Shown piece by piece: positions 28,149 to 37,519 of a stretch of DNA of 64,000 bases (the first letter of the stretch is position 1; the number at the start of each line of letters is the position of its first letter). The DNA is from Stygiobacter electus (GTDB taxonomy: Bacteria > Bacteroidota > Ignavibacteria > Ignavibacteriales > Melioribacteraceae), in NCBI GenBank assembly GCA_029210465.1, contig JARGDL010000001.1, positions 283,493 to 347,492 on the forward strand, written 5' to 3'. The translations under genes were made by a program, and so were the position numbers. The notes under the pieces were generated by a model. It saw only the letters and a list, made by a program, of their open reading frames with translations. It searched no databases and was not told where the DNA came from.

Positions 28149-28811
28149 TTATTTTTGAGCCTTTTTTAATGAATCAAGCTTAAGTTGAGCTTTTCTTAAC
28201 GAATCTAATGCATTTCTATATTTCTCAATTGTCTTTTTGTCAGTTTGCTTTTCTACAAAAAAACCGTCAACTATCGGTTCTTCCCCACTTTTCACTACAT
28301 TACTTCTTTGTATCGCTTTATTTGTAACCGTTGCACCTGATAAATAATCATCTACTGAAATTGATCTTTGATTTAATAACTCTTGAATTTTACTTGATTT
28401 TTCTTCTTGAACCGTGTTTTGATTAGAAATATCTTTTTTAATCATTTTAGGCTTAAATTCATTTTTTGAAATTAATTGTTCACCAACTTTATTATCGTTA
28501 CTTAAATTACTTACTAATGATTGTGTATCTGCTACTGATTGATGTTTAATAACTTGATTCTGAATTTCATTTTTTTGCGGGTATAAAAGAAAGAATAAAA
28601 GTATAACCGTAACAACAATAGCCGAAGGAGCTAAGAATTTATAAATACTAAAATTAATTTTAGGATTTTTATTATCTCCGAAATTTTTGTTTTGAATTCT
28701 TGTCATTAAGTTGAATTCAAAATTTTCGGGAGTATTAATTTTGGGTAGGTTTTTTAAATCATTTAATAAGTTGGAATATTTTTTTTCATTATCATTGTAG
28801 AAATTTTTCAT
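28149..28811 (-). CDS. Probable membrane anti-sigma factor partner of the ECF sigma factor
   Basis: 220 residues. A short cytoplasmic N-terminus (about 1-56, with [20 protein letters not shown]) precedes one membrane segment (about 58-78, [16 protein letters not shown]) and a long polar extracytoplasmic region ending in a repeated helix [18 protein letters not shown]. Topology and position three bases after the sigma factor gene fit an anti-sigma factor. I see no HxxxCxxC zinc motif, so it would not be a ZAS/RsrA-type protein, and homology was not recognised directly. The lysine/leucine-rich C-terminal repeats may form a coiled coil. Confidence 0.65.
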   Translation of the reverse strand: MKNFYNDNEKKYSNLLNDLKNLPKINTPENFEFNLMTRIQNKNFGDNKNPKINFSIYKFLAPSAIVVTVILLFFLLYPQKNEIQNQVIKHQSVADTQSLVSNLSNDNKVGEQLISKNEFKPKMIKKDISNQNTVQEEKSSKIQELLNQRSISVDDYLSGATVTNKAIQRSNVVKSGEEPIVDGFFVEKQTDKKTIEKYRNALDSLRKAQLKLDSLKKAQK

Positions 28812-28814
28812 AGA

Positions 28815-29435
28815 CTACTCTTTATAAATATTCTTTAATAATTTTTGTAATTGAGCTCTGCCACGATTTATTTTTGATTTAACAGTTCCAATTGGTAATC
28901 CAGTTATTTCTGAAATTTCTTCATAAGACAAATCTTGAATATCTCTTAAAATTACAACCTCTCGATAAACAGGTTTAACTTTTAATAGTGCTTTCTGAAT
29001 TATTTCATTTTTAATTTCACTATCAGTTGCTCTATCTGGTTGTAAAAACATTTTATCTTCTATTTGTAAAGATTTTTCATCATCATTATTGTCAATTGAA
29101 AAGATTGTTCTTCTTTTTCTTCTTTTCAATTCATTCTTAGCAAGATTTGCCGCGATAGTGTAAATCCAGGTTGAAAATTTTGCGAAAGAACGATAAGAAT
29201 CTTTATTCAAATAAAATTTTATCATTGTTTCTTGTACTACATCAGTACATGAATCTTTATCACCAAGATACCTATAAACAAAATTCATTAAAGGATCTTT
29301 GTAACGTTTAACCAGAATTTCATAGGCTTTTAAAGTATTATTATCCTGAAATTCTTTTATTAATTCTTCGTCTGTAAGTTCAGTTAATTGCCTATTCAAC
29401 TGGTTTTTTACCTCTTTTAAAGAAAAAAGTTTCAA
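28815..29435 (-). CDS. ECF RNA polymerase sigma factor (sigma-70 family, RpoE-like)
   Basis: 206 residues. Region 2 is clear (AYEILVKRYKDPLMNFVYRYLGD, DVVQETMIKFYLN, FSTWIYTIAANLAKNELKRR) and region 4 has the helix-turn-helix DLSYEEISEITGLPIGTVKSKINRGRAQL. A polar linker joins them. There is no ATG ahead of region 2, so a TTG must be used. The longest form starts at TTG 29435; a TTG at 29399, 36 bases in, has AGAGG upstream and may be the true start. The gene is followed three bases later by a membrane protein that is the likely anti-sigma factor. Target regulon unknown. Confidence 0.93.
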   Translation of the reverse strand: MKLFSLKEVKNQLNRQLTELTDEELIKEFQDNNTLKAYEILVKRYKDPLMNFVYRYLGDKDSCTDVVQETMIKFYLNKDSYRSFAKFSTWIYTIAANLAKNELKRRKRRTIFSIDNNDDEKSLQIEDKMFLQPDRATDSEIKNEIIQKALLKVKPVYREVVILRDIQDLSYEEISEITGLPIGTVKSKINRGRAQLQKLLKNIYKE

Positions 29436-29477
29436 TAATTTATAGCGATTTTAGAAATAGTTAAAAATAAAATCAAA

Positions 29478-30518
29478 TTAAGTTTCAAATGGATTTTTAC
29501 TTACGTTTGTTAAAAGCTCAGTGATCAAAACTTGTAAAATTGTTTTTGAATCCATCGAAGTTGATTTTATTGATAAATCAGCATTTAATAAAGCTCGAGA
29601 AGCATTTTCAAGTTTATCTGCATTTAAGAAAAATTTAGCTTCCTTACATTTTTGATAAAAATATTCACTCATTTCAATTTTCTTTGCTGCTTCTTTATCA
29701 GAAACTTTTTGACTTCTAAATTCCATTGAGTAAGCAATAGTCAAAATGAATTTAGAAATCATGTTTAATATTGCAATTATGTCAATTCCATTATCAAGTA
29801 AGTTATTTGCAATTAAAAGGCTTTTAGGTTTATCACCTTTTCCAAGTGAATTTAATAAATCAAAAACTGAATATTGTTTTGTTTGTGATGATAATTTAAT
29901 TAATTCATTCAGGGATAATTTTTTACCTTGCGAAAATGTAATAAATTTTTGAAGATGCATTTCAAGTAAAGATTTTTCTTCACCTACAATTTCAATTATT
30001 GTTCTTGCATTTTCTTGAGATATTTCAAAGTTATTTTTTTTTGCAAGTGTTACAAACCATAGTACTAATTCTTCACCTTTTAATACTTTAGCTTCAAAAA
30101 GAAAACCATTTTTTAATAAACTAACGTAAGGTTCTTTTGATAAATCATTTCTTGATAAACTTCCATTATAAATTATAACAAGAATAGAAAAATTTGAATA
30201 ATTGTTTATGTAATCAACAAGTGGTTTTTTGTCTTTTATTACTTCAAAATTTTTAATAATTATTAATTTTTTCCCTCCGCCAAATGGGAAAGAGTAAAGC
30301 AAATCAATAATATTATTCAATTCAGTTGTTTTTTCAGCATTAATTAACTCTTTATCAAAAGCAGATAAAATAAGATGCTCAATTTTCTTTTGTAAAATAG
30401 ATAGAGCTGATTCAACAGAAAAATTATCATCGCCAAATAAAAAATAAATTGGAAGTAAATTTTTTTCTTCTAAATATTTAACGATATCATTAATTGACTG
30501 AACTGAAGTTTGTGCCAT
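29478..30518 (-). CDS. holA: DNA polymerase III delta subunit
   Basis: Clamp-loader wrench subunit that opens the beta clamp. 346 residues with the delta layout: N-terminal domain beginning KYLEEKNLLPIYFLFGDDNF (the YFLxGDD motif), FPFGGGKKLIIIKNFE, a central LLEMHLQKFITFSQGKK segment, and the C-terminal collar domain (VFDLLNSLGKGDKPKSLLIANNLL). It lies two bases downstream of the cyclophilin gene. The family is divergent, but this motif order is diagnostic. Confidence 0.92.
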   Translation of the reverse strand: MAQTSVQSINDIVKYLEEKNLLPIYFLFGDDNFSVESALSILQKKIEHLILSAFDKELINAEKTTELNNIIDLLYSFPFGGGKKLIIIKNFEVIKDKKPLVDYINNYSNFSILVIIYNGSLSRNDLSKEPYVSLLKNGFLFEAKVLKGEELVLWFVTLAKKNNFEISQENARTIIEIVGEEKSLLEMHLQKFITFSQGKKLSLNELIKLSSQTKQYSVFDLLNSLGKGDKPKSLLIANNLLDNGIDIIAILNMISKFILTIAYSMEFRSQKVSDKEAAKKIEMSEYFYQKCKEAKFFLNADKLENASRALLNADLSIKSTSMDSKTILQVLITELLTNVSKNPFET

Positions 30519-30519
30519 T

Positions 30520-31137
30520 TTAGTATATTCTTTTTTCTATGTCAATTTTTTTCATGTAAATCTTTGAAATAGGGAATGCATTTTCATCAGTCGGTTGCAT
30601 AGAAATTTTGTTCACAACTTCTAATCCATCTATTACTTTTCCAAAAACTGTATGTCTTCCATCTAAATCCGGGAGAGCAGCAAGTGTAATAAAAAATTGA
30701 CTTGTATTTGTATTAGGTCCACGATTAGCCATCGAAACAATACCTGGTGAATCATGTCTTAATTTTCTTGTAAACTCATCTTCAAAAGGTTGGCCATAAA
30801 TACTTTTACCACCTTTGCCAGTACCTGTTGAATCACCGCCTTGAATTACAAATCCTTTTACAACTCTATGAAAAGTTAATCCATTGTAATAACCTTCAAG
30901 AGATAATCCCACAAAATTTTGAACTGTTCTAGGTGTCTCATGTGGAAATAATTCTATCTCAATATTTCCAAAATCTGTTTGGATTACAGCAATTAAATGT
31001 TCGTTGTCTTTAATATCAATTATTTCTTCAAGAGATTTTTTTGAGTTCAATTCATCTTTTAGATTAACTGATTTATAATTTTTTGAACAGCTCAACAATA
31101 ACAATAATGATATAAATATTAAAAAGTGAATTTTCAT
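30520..31137 (-). CDS. Cyclophilin-type peptidyl-prolyl isomerase lipoprotein
   Basis: 205 residues with a lipobox (LLLLLSCSKN), so anchored in the envelope. The cyclophilin domain is complete: IELFPHETPRTVQNFVGL, YYNGLTFHRVVKGFVIQGGD (catalytic Arg in FHRV), GKSIYGQPFEDEF, GIVSMANRGPNTNTSQFFIT and LDGRHTVFGKVIDG. It catalyses proline cis-trans isomerisation, here probably for exported proteins. It lies between uppP and holA, eight and two bases apart, in one run. Confidence 0.93.
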   Translation of the reverse strand: MKIHFLIFISLLLLLSCSKNYKSVNLKDELNSKKSLEEIIDIKDNEHLIAVIQTDFGNIEIELFPHETPRTVQNFVGLSLEGYYNGLTFHRVVKGFVIQGGDSTGTGKGGKSIYGQPFEDEFTRKLRHDSPGIVSMANRGPNTNTSQFFITLAALPDLDGRHTVFGKVIDGLEVVNKISMQPTDENAFPISKIYMKKIDIEKRIY

Positions 31138-31144
31138 TTATCAC

Positions 31145-31993
31145 CTATGGTTTAATTATTCCAGTAAAAATGAAAATTAGAATAGTAACACCGATTAATA
31201 TTCGATAAGCAACAAAAATCCACATTGATTTTGTTCTTAAGTATTTTAATAAAAATCCAATTGATAAATATCCAATAAAACCAGAAACAACAGTAGAAAT
31301 TATCATTACGATTAGACCATGTTGATCTAAATACTTTAATGATTGGTAAAATTGTAAAAGTCCACTAGCTGCAACTGCTGGAATGCTCATTAAAAAAGAA
31401 AAACGAGCTGCCGTTTCCCGATTCAATCCTAAAAATAATCCTGCGGTAATTGTTGTTCCAGAGCGTGATGAGCCTGGAATTAACGCTAAGGCCTGTGCAA
31501 AACCTATAATTATTGCATCAAACCAATTCAAATCATTTATTGTTTTTGAAAACTTACTGACTTTCTCAGCAACTGCTAATATTATTGCCAGTAAAATCAA
31601 ACTTGAGGAAATCACATATAAATTTTTGGTAAAAATACCTTCAATGAAATCTTTAAAAGCTAACCCAATTACAACAACAGGAATCGTAGAAATGATAATA
31701 TACCATCCAACTTTTGAATCAGTTGATTGATTGGAAAATTTTACCCGATTAAACCAATTTTCTTCCAAAAACTTTTTTATAATTAAAATCAAATCCTTCC
31801 AAAAATAAATTAACACAGAGAGTAATGTTCCTATCTGTATGACAGCAATAAAAGCTGTCCATTTCTCTGGATTAGAATCTGAAATTAAATTCATTAACTT
31901 ACCTGCAAATGTTAAATGTGCAGTTGAACTTATAGGTAAAAATTCTGTTAATCCTTGAATTATGCCTAAGATAATTGCTTCAAAAAAATTCAA
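31145..31993 (-). CDS. uppP: Undecaprenyl-diphosphatase
   Basis: Inner-membrane enzyme that recycles the C55 carrier lipid for peptidoglycan and O-antigen synthesis; also gives bacitracin resistance. 282 residues, about eight membrane helices. The two active-site motifs are present: GLTEFLPISSTAHL and LIPGSSRSGTTITAGLFLGL. The start is TTG, well supported by a full AGGAGG four bases upstream, and there is no nearby ATG; the family starts in the same place (NFFEAIILGIIQGLTEF). Confidence 0.97.
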   Translation of the reverse strand: MNFFEAIILGIIQGLTEFLPISSTAHLTFAGKLMNLISDSNPEKWTAFIAVIQIGTLLSVLIYFWKDLILIIKKFLEENWFNRVKFSNQSTDSKVGWYIIISTIPVVVIGLAFKDFIEGIFTKNLYVISSSLILLAIILAVAEKVSKFSKTINDLNWFDAIIIGFAQALALIPGSSRSGTTITAGLFLGLNRETAARFSFLMSIPAVAASGLLQFYQSLKYLDQHGLIVMIISTVVSGFIGYLSIGFLLKYLRTKSMWIFVAYRILIGVTILIFIFTGIIKP

Positions 31994-32001
31994 TTTACCT
32001 C

Positions 32002-32637
32002 CTAAAATGTGTAAGTAATACCCAAATAAATTCCAAATGAAATTGAGTTCATATTTAAATTTTCTTTTGTGTTTCTATTAACAATAAATTTCCCATTGTT
32101 TTCTACATCTCCAATTTTATCAATTCTTAAATTTCCGCCAATCAAAGCATAAAAGTTTTGAGATAATAATGTATTACCTTCAGCTTTAAGCAAAAAACCA
32201 TAACCAGATGATTTATAATTTATTTCTGTTAAAATTCTTTCTGAAAGGCTGACAAATCTTAAACCCAAACCAACACCAAATTTAAATTGATAACCAGCAC
32301 CCGGAATAATATAGTAACCAATTAATGTTGGTCTTTGAATTTCATAAGCTAATTCATAAACTCCACCGACACCAAATTGAGCGTTGTATGAATCAATTAG
32401 AATACTATGTTCAATGCCAATTGCATAATTTTCATCCAATTTATAGTCAGCAGTCGCATTAAAAGTTACTGCACTTTTAAATGAAGGCAGTTGATTTGAC
32501 ATTGCAAAGCTTGTATTAATGTAATCTCTGTAACTTGAAGCATATTTAAAATCTAATCCCATTGATGCAGAAACATCAATTTGTGCCAATGTAATTGTTT
32601 TAGTTACAAGGATTAATAAAAATATTTTTTTCATCAT
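32002..32637 (-). CDS. Probable outer-membrane beta-barrel protein
   Basis: 211 residues; no named family recognised. An N-terminal signal peptide (MMKKIFLLILVTKTITLAQ) is followed by alternating short amphipathic strands (VTFNATADYKLDENYAIGIE, RPTLIGYYIIPGAGYQFKFG, VGLGLRFVSLSERILTEINY) and ends with a terminal aromatic, ISFGIYLGITYTF, typical of Bacteroidota-group outer-membrane barrels. It is eight bases upstream of uppP in one transcription run. Function unknown. Confidence 0.7.
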   Translation of the reverse strand: MMKKIFLLILVTKTITLAQIDVSASMGLDFKYASSYRDYINTSFAMSNQLPSFKSAVTFNATADYKLDENYAIGIEHSILIDSYNAQFGVGGVYELAYEIQRPTLIGYYIIPGAGYQFKFGVGLGLRFVSLSERILTEINYKSSGYGFLLKAEGNTLLSQNFYALIGGNLRIDKIGDVENNGKFIVNRNTKENLNMNSISFGIYLGITYTF

Positions 32638-33696
32638 TTAATCTTTAAATACTGAGATAAAATTTTCTTTGGGTAACCCTTTGTTATTTCTCTGACGATT
32701 AAAAAAATAAATTATCAATAACGTAGAAGTTACAAAAGCAAAATACGATAAAAAGTGAGTAAGAATTGCATATGCAGCACCAACATCATAACTAAAATGA
32801 TAAATTCGAGTTAAAACAAAAATTGCTATTGCATGATATGAACCAGTACCACCTGGAGTTGGAATTAAAACACCAAATGAACTTATCGTCATAAAAATCC
32901 ATGCAGAAATGAAATTAATATCTTTTTGATCATGCATATCAAACATATAAAATCCAACATATGTATTTAGAGCATATAAAAAAATTATTATAAAAGACCA
33001 TAATATTACTGCAATAAAGTGTTTACTTTTTTTAATACTTGAAAATCCTTCAATCAAAGTATCAAATAACATGTTTAATTTATTTGCTAATTTTGGACTA
33101 ATTTTATTGCTAAAAAATATAATCCATTTTCTAAATCTTTCCTGATTTTGGATGAGGATTATTAAAAAAACTATGGTAAAGAAAATAAATGCAAAACCAA
33201 TGATAAGTGATGTTTTAAGCCAAGTTATTTCTTTGTATAAATTTCCTGTGTAAAGAGAAACGCTAACAAGAGATGCAAATGCAAAAATTGTAATATCTAT
33301 AATTCTTTCAACTACTATAGTCCCTAAAACTGTAGAACGAGAAATATTTTCCCATTTACCTAAAAACAAAGCTCGATAAATTTCACCGGCACGAGGAATA
33401 ATACAACTTACACCATAACTAACCATAACCGAACCAAACAAATGATTTAATGAAACATCTTTCTTGATGGAAAGCAACATATATTTCCATCTAATAGCAC
33501 GAGCAAAATGAGATATAAAAAACACAACTAAATAAAATAAAACACCTACTAAACTTGTTTGGGAAATTAATTGCAATGATTTCTTTAAATCAACATTACG
33601 AAATGCAATGAATAAAAAAACTACAGTCAACAACAAAGTAAAAAATAAACTGACAAACTTTGTTAATTGATTATTATTTATTTTATCTGAGGTCAA
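32638..33696 (-). CDS. UPF0104/LPG synthase transmembrane-region family membrane protein (flippase-like)
   Basis: 352 residues with about eight hydrophobic helices. Segments ISHFARAIRWKYMLLS, YGVSCIIPRAGEIYRALFLGK and the late FGVLIPTPGGTGSYHAIAIF are the hallmarks of the family that includes AglD and the flippase domain of MprF. Members are thought to handle lipid-linked substrates, but the substrate here is unknown. There is no ATG start: TTG 33696 has AAGGA at about ten bases and is chosen; a TTG 33 bases upstream is possible. Either start overlaps the lolA end. No catalytic MprF synthase domain follows. Confidence 0.88.
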   Translation of the reverse strand: MTSDKINNNQLTKFVSLFFTLLLTVVFLFIAFRNVDLKKSLQLISQTSLVGVLFYLVVFFISHFARAIRWKYMLLSIKKDVSLNHLFGSVMVSYGVSCIIPRAGEIYRALFLGKWENISRSTVLGTIVVERIIDITIFAFASLVSVSLYTGNLYKEITWLKTSLIIGFAFIFFTIVFLIILIQNQERFRKWIIFFSNKISPKLANKLNMLFDTLIEGFSSIKKSKHFIAVILWSFIIIFLYALNTYVGFYMFDMHDQKDINFISAWIFMTISSFGVLIPTPGGTGSYHAIAIFVLTRIYHFSYDVGAAYAILTHFLSYFAFVTSTLLIIYFFNRQRNNKGLPKENFISVFKD

Positions 33697-34285
33697 TAAC
33701 TTGAGTTCCTTGCGGTATTTGAAATTCAAATTTAGAATCCTGTAAATCTTGATTTATTTTAATATCACTAAAGCTAAAAGAATATTTGAGATCACCAATA
33801 TCAACTAATTCCATTTTGGAAATTAGATTATCAGCGGTTTTCCAAATCTTTACTCGTTTAAATTGTAAATCGTTATCTTTTGGAGTTAATAATAAAGCAC
33901 CATTTTCATCTTTAAGAATTTCAGCTTTACACAATTGTGGATATGCAAAAATAAATTTTTCCAATGAAAAAGAAGTTGGATCATCGTTGAAATTGCTAAT
34001 GACAACTCTTTTAAATCTTTTGTCGTAATTCCAAACAGTATTTCCATTTGATGAAATAATATTATTACTCAACTCTACTAAAAATTTATTTTTCTTTTTA
34101 TAATAAAAATTACCATTAGCTTTACCACCTTCAGTTCCATGAGCTGTATAAAAAGTTTGACTGAATTTTGCAGTAAAATTAGAAATTGAGTTGAATTTAG
34201 ACTGTACTTTATTTATAAAATCTTTTGGATTTTGTGCAAATAAAAATCCTGAAATTAAAATGAAAAAGATTAATTTAGTTTTCAT
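33683..34285 (-). CDS. lolA: Outer-membrane lipoprotein carrier protein LolA
   Basis: Periplasmic chaperone that carries lipoproteins from the inner to the outer membrane. 200 residues: signal peptide (LIFFILISGFLFAQ), then the LolA fold with VQSKFNSISNFTAKFSQTFY, NGNFYYKKKNKFLVEL, GNTVWNYDKRFKRVVIS and LTPKDNDLQFKRVKIW. Its presence, with several lipobox proteins in the window, supports a Gram-negative envelope. Its ATG overlaps the ftsK stop by four bases. Confidence 0.92.
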   Translation of the reverse strand: MKTKLIFFILISGFLFAQNPKDFINKVQSKFNSISNFTAKFSQTFYTAHGTEGGKANGNFYYKKKNKFLVELSNNIISSNGNTVWNYDKRFKRVVISNFNDDPTSFSLEKFIFAYPQLCKAEILKDENGALLLTPKDNDLQFKRVKIWKTADNLISKMELVDIGDLKYSFSFSDIKINQDLQDSKFEFQIPQGTQVIDLR

Positions 34286-36759
34286 GACAAAGACCTTAAA
34301 ATAGTTTCTAATTGTTCTTCACTTTCAACAATCACTTCGCGAGCTTTGCTTCCTTCTGATGGTCCAACAATTCCAGCCTGTTCAAGTTGATCAACTATTC
34401 TTGCCGCCCGCGAATATCCGAGTTTTAATTTTCTTTGTAATAAAGAAACAGAACCTTGTTGATGCTTAACTATAACACGTGCTGCTTCTTCAAACATTGG
34501 GTCTAAATCTGATAATAAATTGTTTGCAGTTTCTTTTCTTTTATCATATAAAGAAGGTAAGAAAAATCTTTTTGAATAACCTTTTTGCACATAAATAAAA
34601 TTAGTAATCCTTTCAACTTCTTCAGTTGAAATAAAAGCATTTTGAATTCGAATTGGCTTTGGCATTCCAGCTGGCAAAAACAACATATCGCCTTGACCTA
34701 AAAGTTGTTCAGCTCCATTCATATCCAAAATAGTTCTTGAATCAATTTTAGTTGCTACCTGATAAGCAATTCTTGCACTGAAATTAGCTTTAATTACACC
34801 AGTCAAAACATTTACCGATGGTCTTTGTGTTGCAAGAATTAAATGAATACCCACAGCACGAGCTAATTGTGCCAAACGTGCAATCGGTTCTTCAACTTCT
34901 TTACCTGATGTAATCATCAAATCAGCAAGTTCATCAATAATAACAATAATGTATGGCATTTTATAATGTTTCATTTCATCGGTATCTTTTGGTCGAGATT
35001 TAGGATTAAGAACTTTTTTATTATAATCAACAATATTTCTCACACCAATTTTAGCCAGTTTATCATATCTCTTTTCCATCTCATATTCAACAGCTTTTAA
35101 TGCAAGCAATGCATTAGATGGACTGGTAATTATTTCTTCATCTAAATCTGGGGAAACGGCAAGGAAATGTTTATTTAATTTTTTATAAAATGATAATTCA
35201 ATTTTTTTAGGATCAATAATTACAAACTTAAGATCTGATGGATGTTTTGAATAAATCAAGCTATTGATAATCATATTTATACCAACACTTTTACCTGAAC
35301 CAGTAGAACCAGCAATCAACATGTGAGGCATTTTGGCTAAATCAGTAATATAAACATCACCGGAAATTGTTTTCCCTAAAGCAAGTGGTAATTCTTCTTT
35401 TACATCTTTCAATTTTGCTATTACAGAACGAGCACGAACAATAGCAGCTTTTGCATTTGGAATTTCAACGCCTATCGCACTTTTGCCTGGAATTGGTGCA
35501 ATTATTCTAATACCACGTGCCGCTAATGCAAGTGCAATGTCATGTTCAAGTGAAACTATTCTTGAAATTTTTACACCTGGCGATGGAACAATTTCATACA
35601 AAGTTACAACTGGTCCCGGTGTTACAGTAATATCATCAATTTGAATATCAAATAGAGCAAGTTTTTCTTTTAATAATTCAGCGTTTCTTTTCAATTCACT
35701 TTCATGAACTTTTACTTCTTCATCTTCAGGCTGAATTAACAAATCAAGTGTTGGAGGTTCATATTGAATTTCTTCTTCCCATTGATTTGGTAACGCTGTT
35801 TCTTTTTCTTTATCAATGAAGTCAATATCTTCAGATTCTTCACTGGATTTTTTTGATTCAGATTTTTTAAAATCTATTTTTTTTGTTTTTGATTCTTCTT
35901 TTGGATTTTCTAAAATTGATTGTATTGGTTTTTCATCTTCATCTTTTTTAACAATTGTAATTTTTGTTTCGGGTTCAGTTTTTTCTTGAATTTCATCTTC
36001 TTCATTTTTCTTAGAATTTTTCTCTTCTCTTAACTTTTTAATTTTATTTAGATTTTCTTCAATCAAATCTTTTTTACTTTGATCATCTTTTTCATCTTCT
36101 TCTTTTCCCCCAAAAATATTTTTAATAAAAGTTAGAATTGATTCCAATTTGAAATCAAACACAATTATTAAGGTAATAAGCATTGAAGTTACTAAAACAA
36201 TTAAACTGCCTAAACCACCTAAAAGATGACTCAATAATTTCCCAAAGAAAAATCCCAAATTTCCAGAAAGTTCATAATAATCTTTTAATAATGATATTTC
36301 TGGAGTGTATTGAAGTACTCCAAAAAAAGTTGCAACTAATGTTGCACTGATAATTAAAAAGTTTGATAAATAAATTGATACTTTATAAAATTTTTCTTTC
36401 TTAAGGACAGTGTAACCCCAAATAAAAATTATTATTGGGAAAACAATTGAAAAGTAACCGAGAGTTGAAACAACAAAAAAATGAGAAACATAAGCTCCGA
36501 ATATTCCCAACCAATTGTGAGTTGCAGAGGCATTTTCTTTAACTTCATCTTGAGATAATACATTTAACTGATCGCTGAAATTATATGAAAAATATGACTC
36601 ATCGTATCTTGAATATGAAATAATACTTAGAAAAATCAATAAGGAAATAACTATTAATAACAAACCAACTAATTTTACTTTTTTTTCAGGAGAGATTATA
36701 AAAAAGTTATCACCAATTGGTGAGTCTACTTTTTCTTTTATTTTAATTTTCTTTGCCAT
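34282..36759 (-). CDS. ftsK: DNA translocase FtsK/SpoIIIE
   Basis: Septal DNA pump that clears the chromosome terminus and activates Xer recombination. 825 residues: four or so N-terminal membrane helices (about 28-210), a highly charged Lys/Glu linker (about 230-345), the alpha/beta motor domain with Walker A IAGSTGSGKSVGINM, Walker B IIVIIDELADLMI and LILATQRPSVNVLTG, and the C-terminal winged-helix gamma domain (LKLGYSRAARIVDQLEQAG ... GPSEGSKAREV) that reads the KOPS orientation signals. The short linker is normal outside Enterobacteria. Its recombinase partner may be the xerD gene at 18630. Confidence 0.97.
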   Translation of the reverse strand: MAKKIKIKEKVDSPIGDNFFIISPEKKVKLVGLLLIVISLLIFLSIISYSRYDESYFSYNFSDQLNVLSQDEVKENASATHNWLGIFGAYVSHFFVVSTLGYFSIVFPIIIFIWGYTVLKKEKFYKVSIYLSNFLIISATLVATFFGVLQYTPEISLLKDYYELSGNLGFFFGKLLSHLLGGLGSLIVLVTSMLITLIIVFDFKLESILTFIKNIFGGKEEDEKDDQSKKDLIEENLNKIKKLREEKNSKKNEEDEIQEKTEPETKITIVKKDEDEKPIQSILENPKEESKTKKIDFKKSESKKSSEESEDIDFIDKEKETALPNQWEEEIQYEPPTLDLLIQPEDEEVKVHESELKRNAELLKEKLALFDIQIDDITVTPGPVVTLYEIVPSPGVKISRIVSLEHDIALALAARGIRIIAPIPGKSAIGVEIPNAKAAIVRARSVIAKLKDVKEELPLALGKTISGDVYITDLAKMPHMLIAGSTGSGKSVGINMIINSLIYSKHPSDLKFVIIDPKKIELSFYKKLNKHFLAVSPDLDEEIITSPSNALLALKAVEYEMEKRYDKLAKIGVRNIVDYNKKVLNPKSRPKDTDEMKHYKMPYIIVIIDELADLMITSGKEVEEPIARLAQLARAVGIHLILATQRPSVNVLTGVIKANFSARIAYQVATKIDSRTILDMNGAEQLLGQGDMLFLPAGMPKPIRIQNAFISTEEVERITNFIYVQKGYSKRFFLPSLYDKRKETANNLLSDLDPMFEEAARVIVKHQQGSVSLLQRKLKLGYSRAARIVDQLEQAGIVGPSEGSKAREVIVESEEQLETILRSLS

Positions 36760-36760
36760 T

Positions 36761-37516
36761 CTATGAATTTTCAGATTCAGTATTATTATTCAAATTATCT
36801 AACTTTTTAATCGAGCCAGAAATGTAATATGGAATAACATCTGTAACATTATATTGTGCACAATCTTTTAAATCATCAGCAAATCCATTTTCAATTAGCA
36901 GTTTACCATGTTCAGTTTCTTTTAACATTTTTAGTAATGACTTTCCGCTAGATTTTGCAATTATTAAGCTGGCTTTTGAAGAATCGTTAAGTTCAATTTC
37001 CGGATAGAGATTTTTAATTTCCTGCACTAACTTTCCAGCACATACTGAATCTTCATAATTAAAACTGCCATTAGTTCCACCGCAAACAATTTCAACATCC
37101 TTATTAAGTTCAATCAAATGTTTAGCAACAGCTGGCAAATTTTTGAAGCATGCGGCAAAAAGATTTTCAGAGAATTTAGCTTTAACAAAAGCTTTGCTTC
37201 CATTTGTTGTAAATAAAATTATTGACTTTCCAGCAATTGTATCAGAAGTATATTCAAGAGGAGAATTTCCTAAAACAAAACCTTCAATTTTTTTTGTGTT
37301 TCTTTCACCGCATAACAAAGTCTGTCCACCAAAAGCATTACCTGAAATCTTCATTGCAAAATCTACTGTATTTACGGGTATAACTTCTTTAGCTCCATTA
37401 GCAATGGCTGTTACAATTACTGTCGATGCTCTTAAAACATCAATTATAACAGTAGTTCTTGATGTAAAGTATAATTCATCTAAATGCGATATTGAAAAAT
37501 GTACGTTTAATTTCAT
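36761..37516 (-). CDS. comB: 2-phosphosulfolactate phosphatase (ComB family)
   Basis: Family named for the Mg-dependent hydrolysis of 2-phosphosulfolactate to sulfolactate in coenzyme M synthesis. 251 residues with the family pattern: VIDVLRASTVIVTAIANGAK near the start, LCGERNTKKIEGFVLGNSPLE, GKSIILFTTNGSKAF and EIVCGGTNGSFNYEDSVCAG. The neighbours (ftsK one base downstream, gcvT three bases upstream) have no link to coenzyme M, and comA/comC are not in the window, so the real substrate in this organism is open. Confidence 0.88.
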   Translation of the reverse strand: MKLNVHFSISHLDELYFTSRTTVIIDVLRASTVIVTAIANGAKEVIPVNTVDFAMKISGNAFGGQTLLCGERNTKKIEGFVLGNSPLEYTSDTIAGKSIILFTTNGSKAFVKAKFSENLFAACFKNLPAVAKHLIELNKDVEIVCGGTNGSFNYEDSVCAGKLVQEIKNLYPEIELNDSSKASLIIAKSSGKSLLKMLKETEHGKLLIENGFADDLKDCAQYNVTDVIPYYISGSIKKLDNLNNNTESENS

Positions 37517-37519
37517 TTT

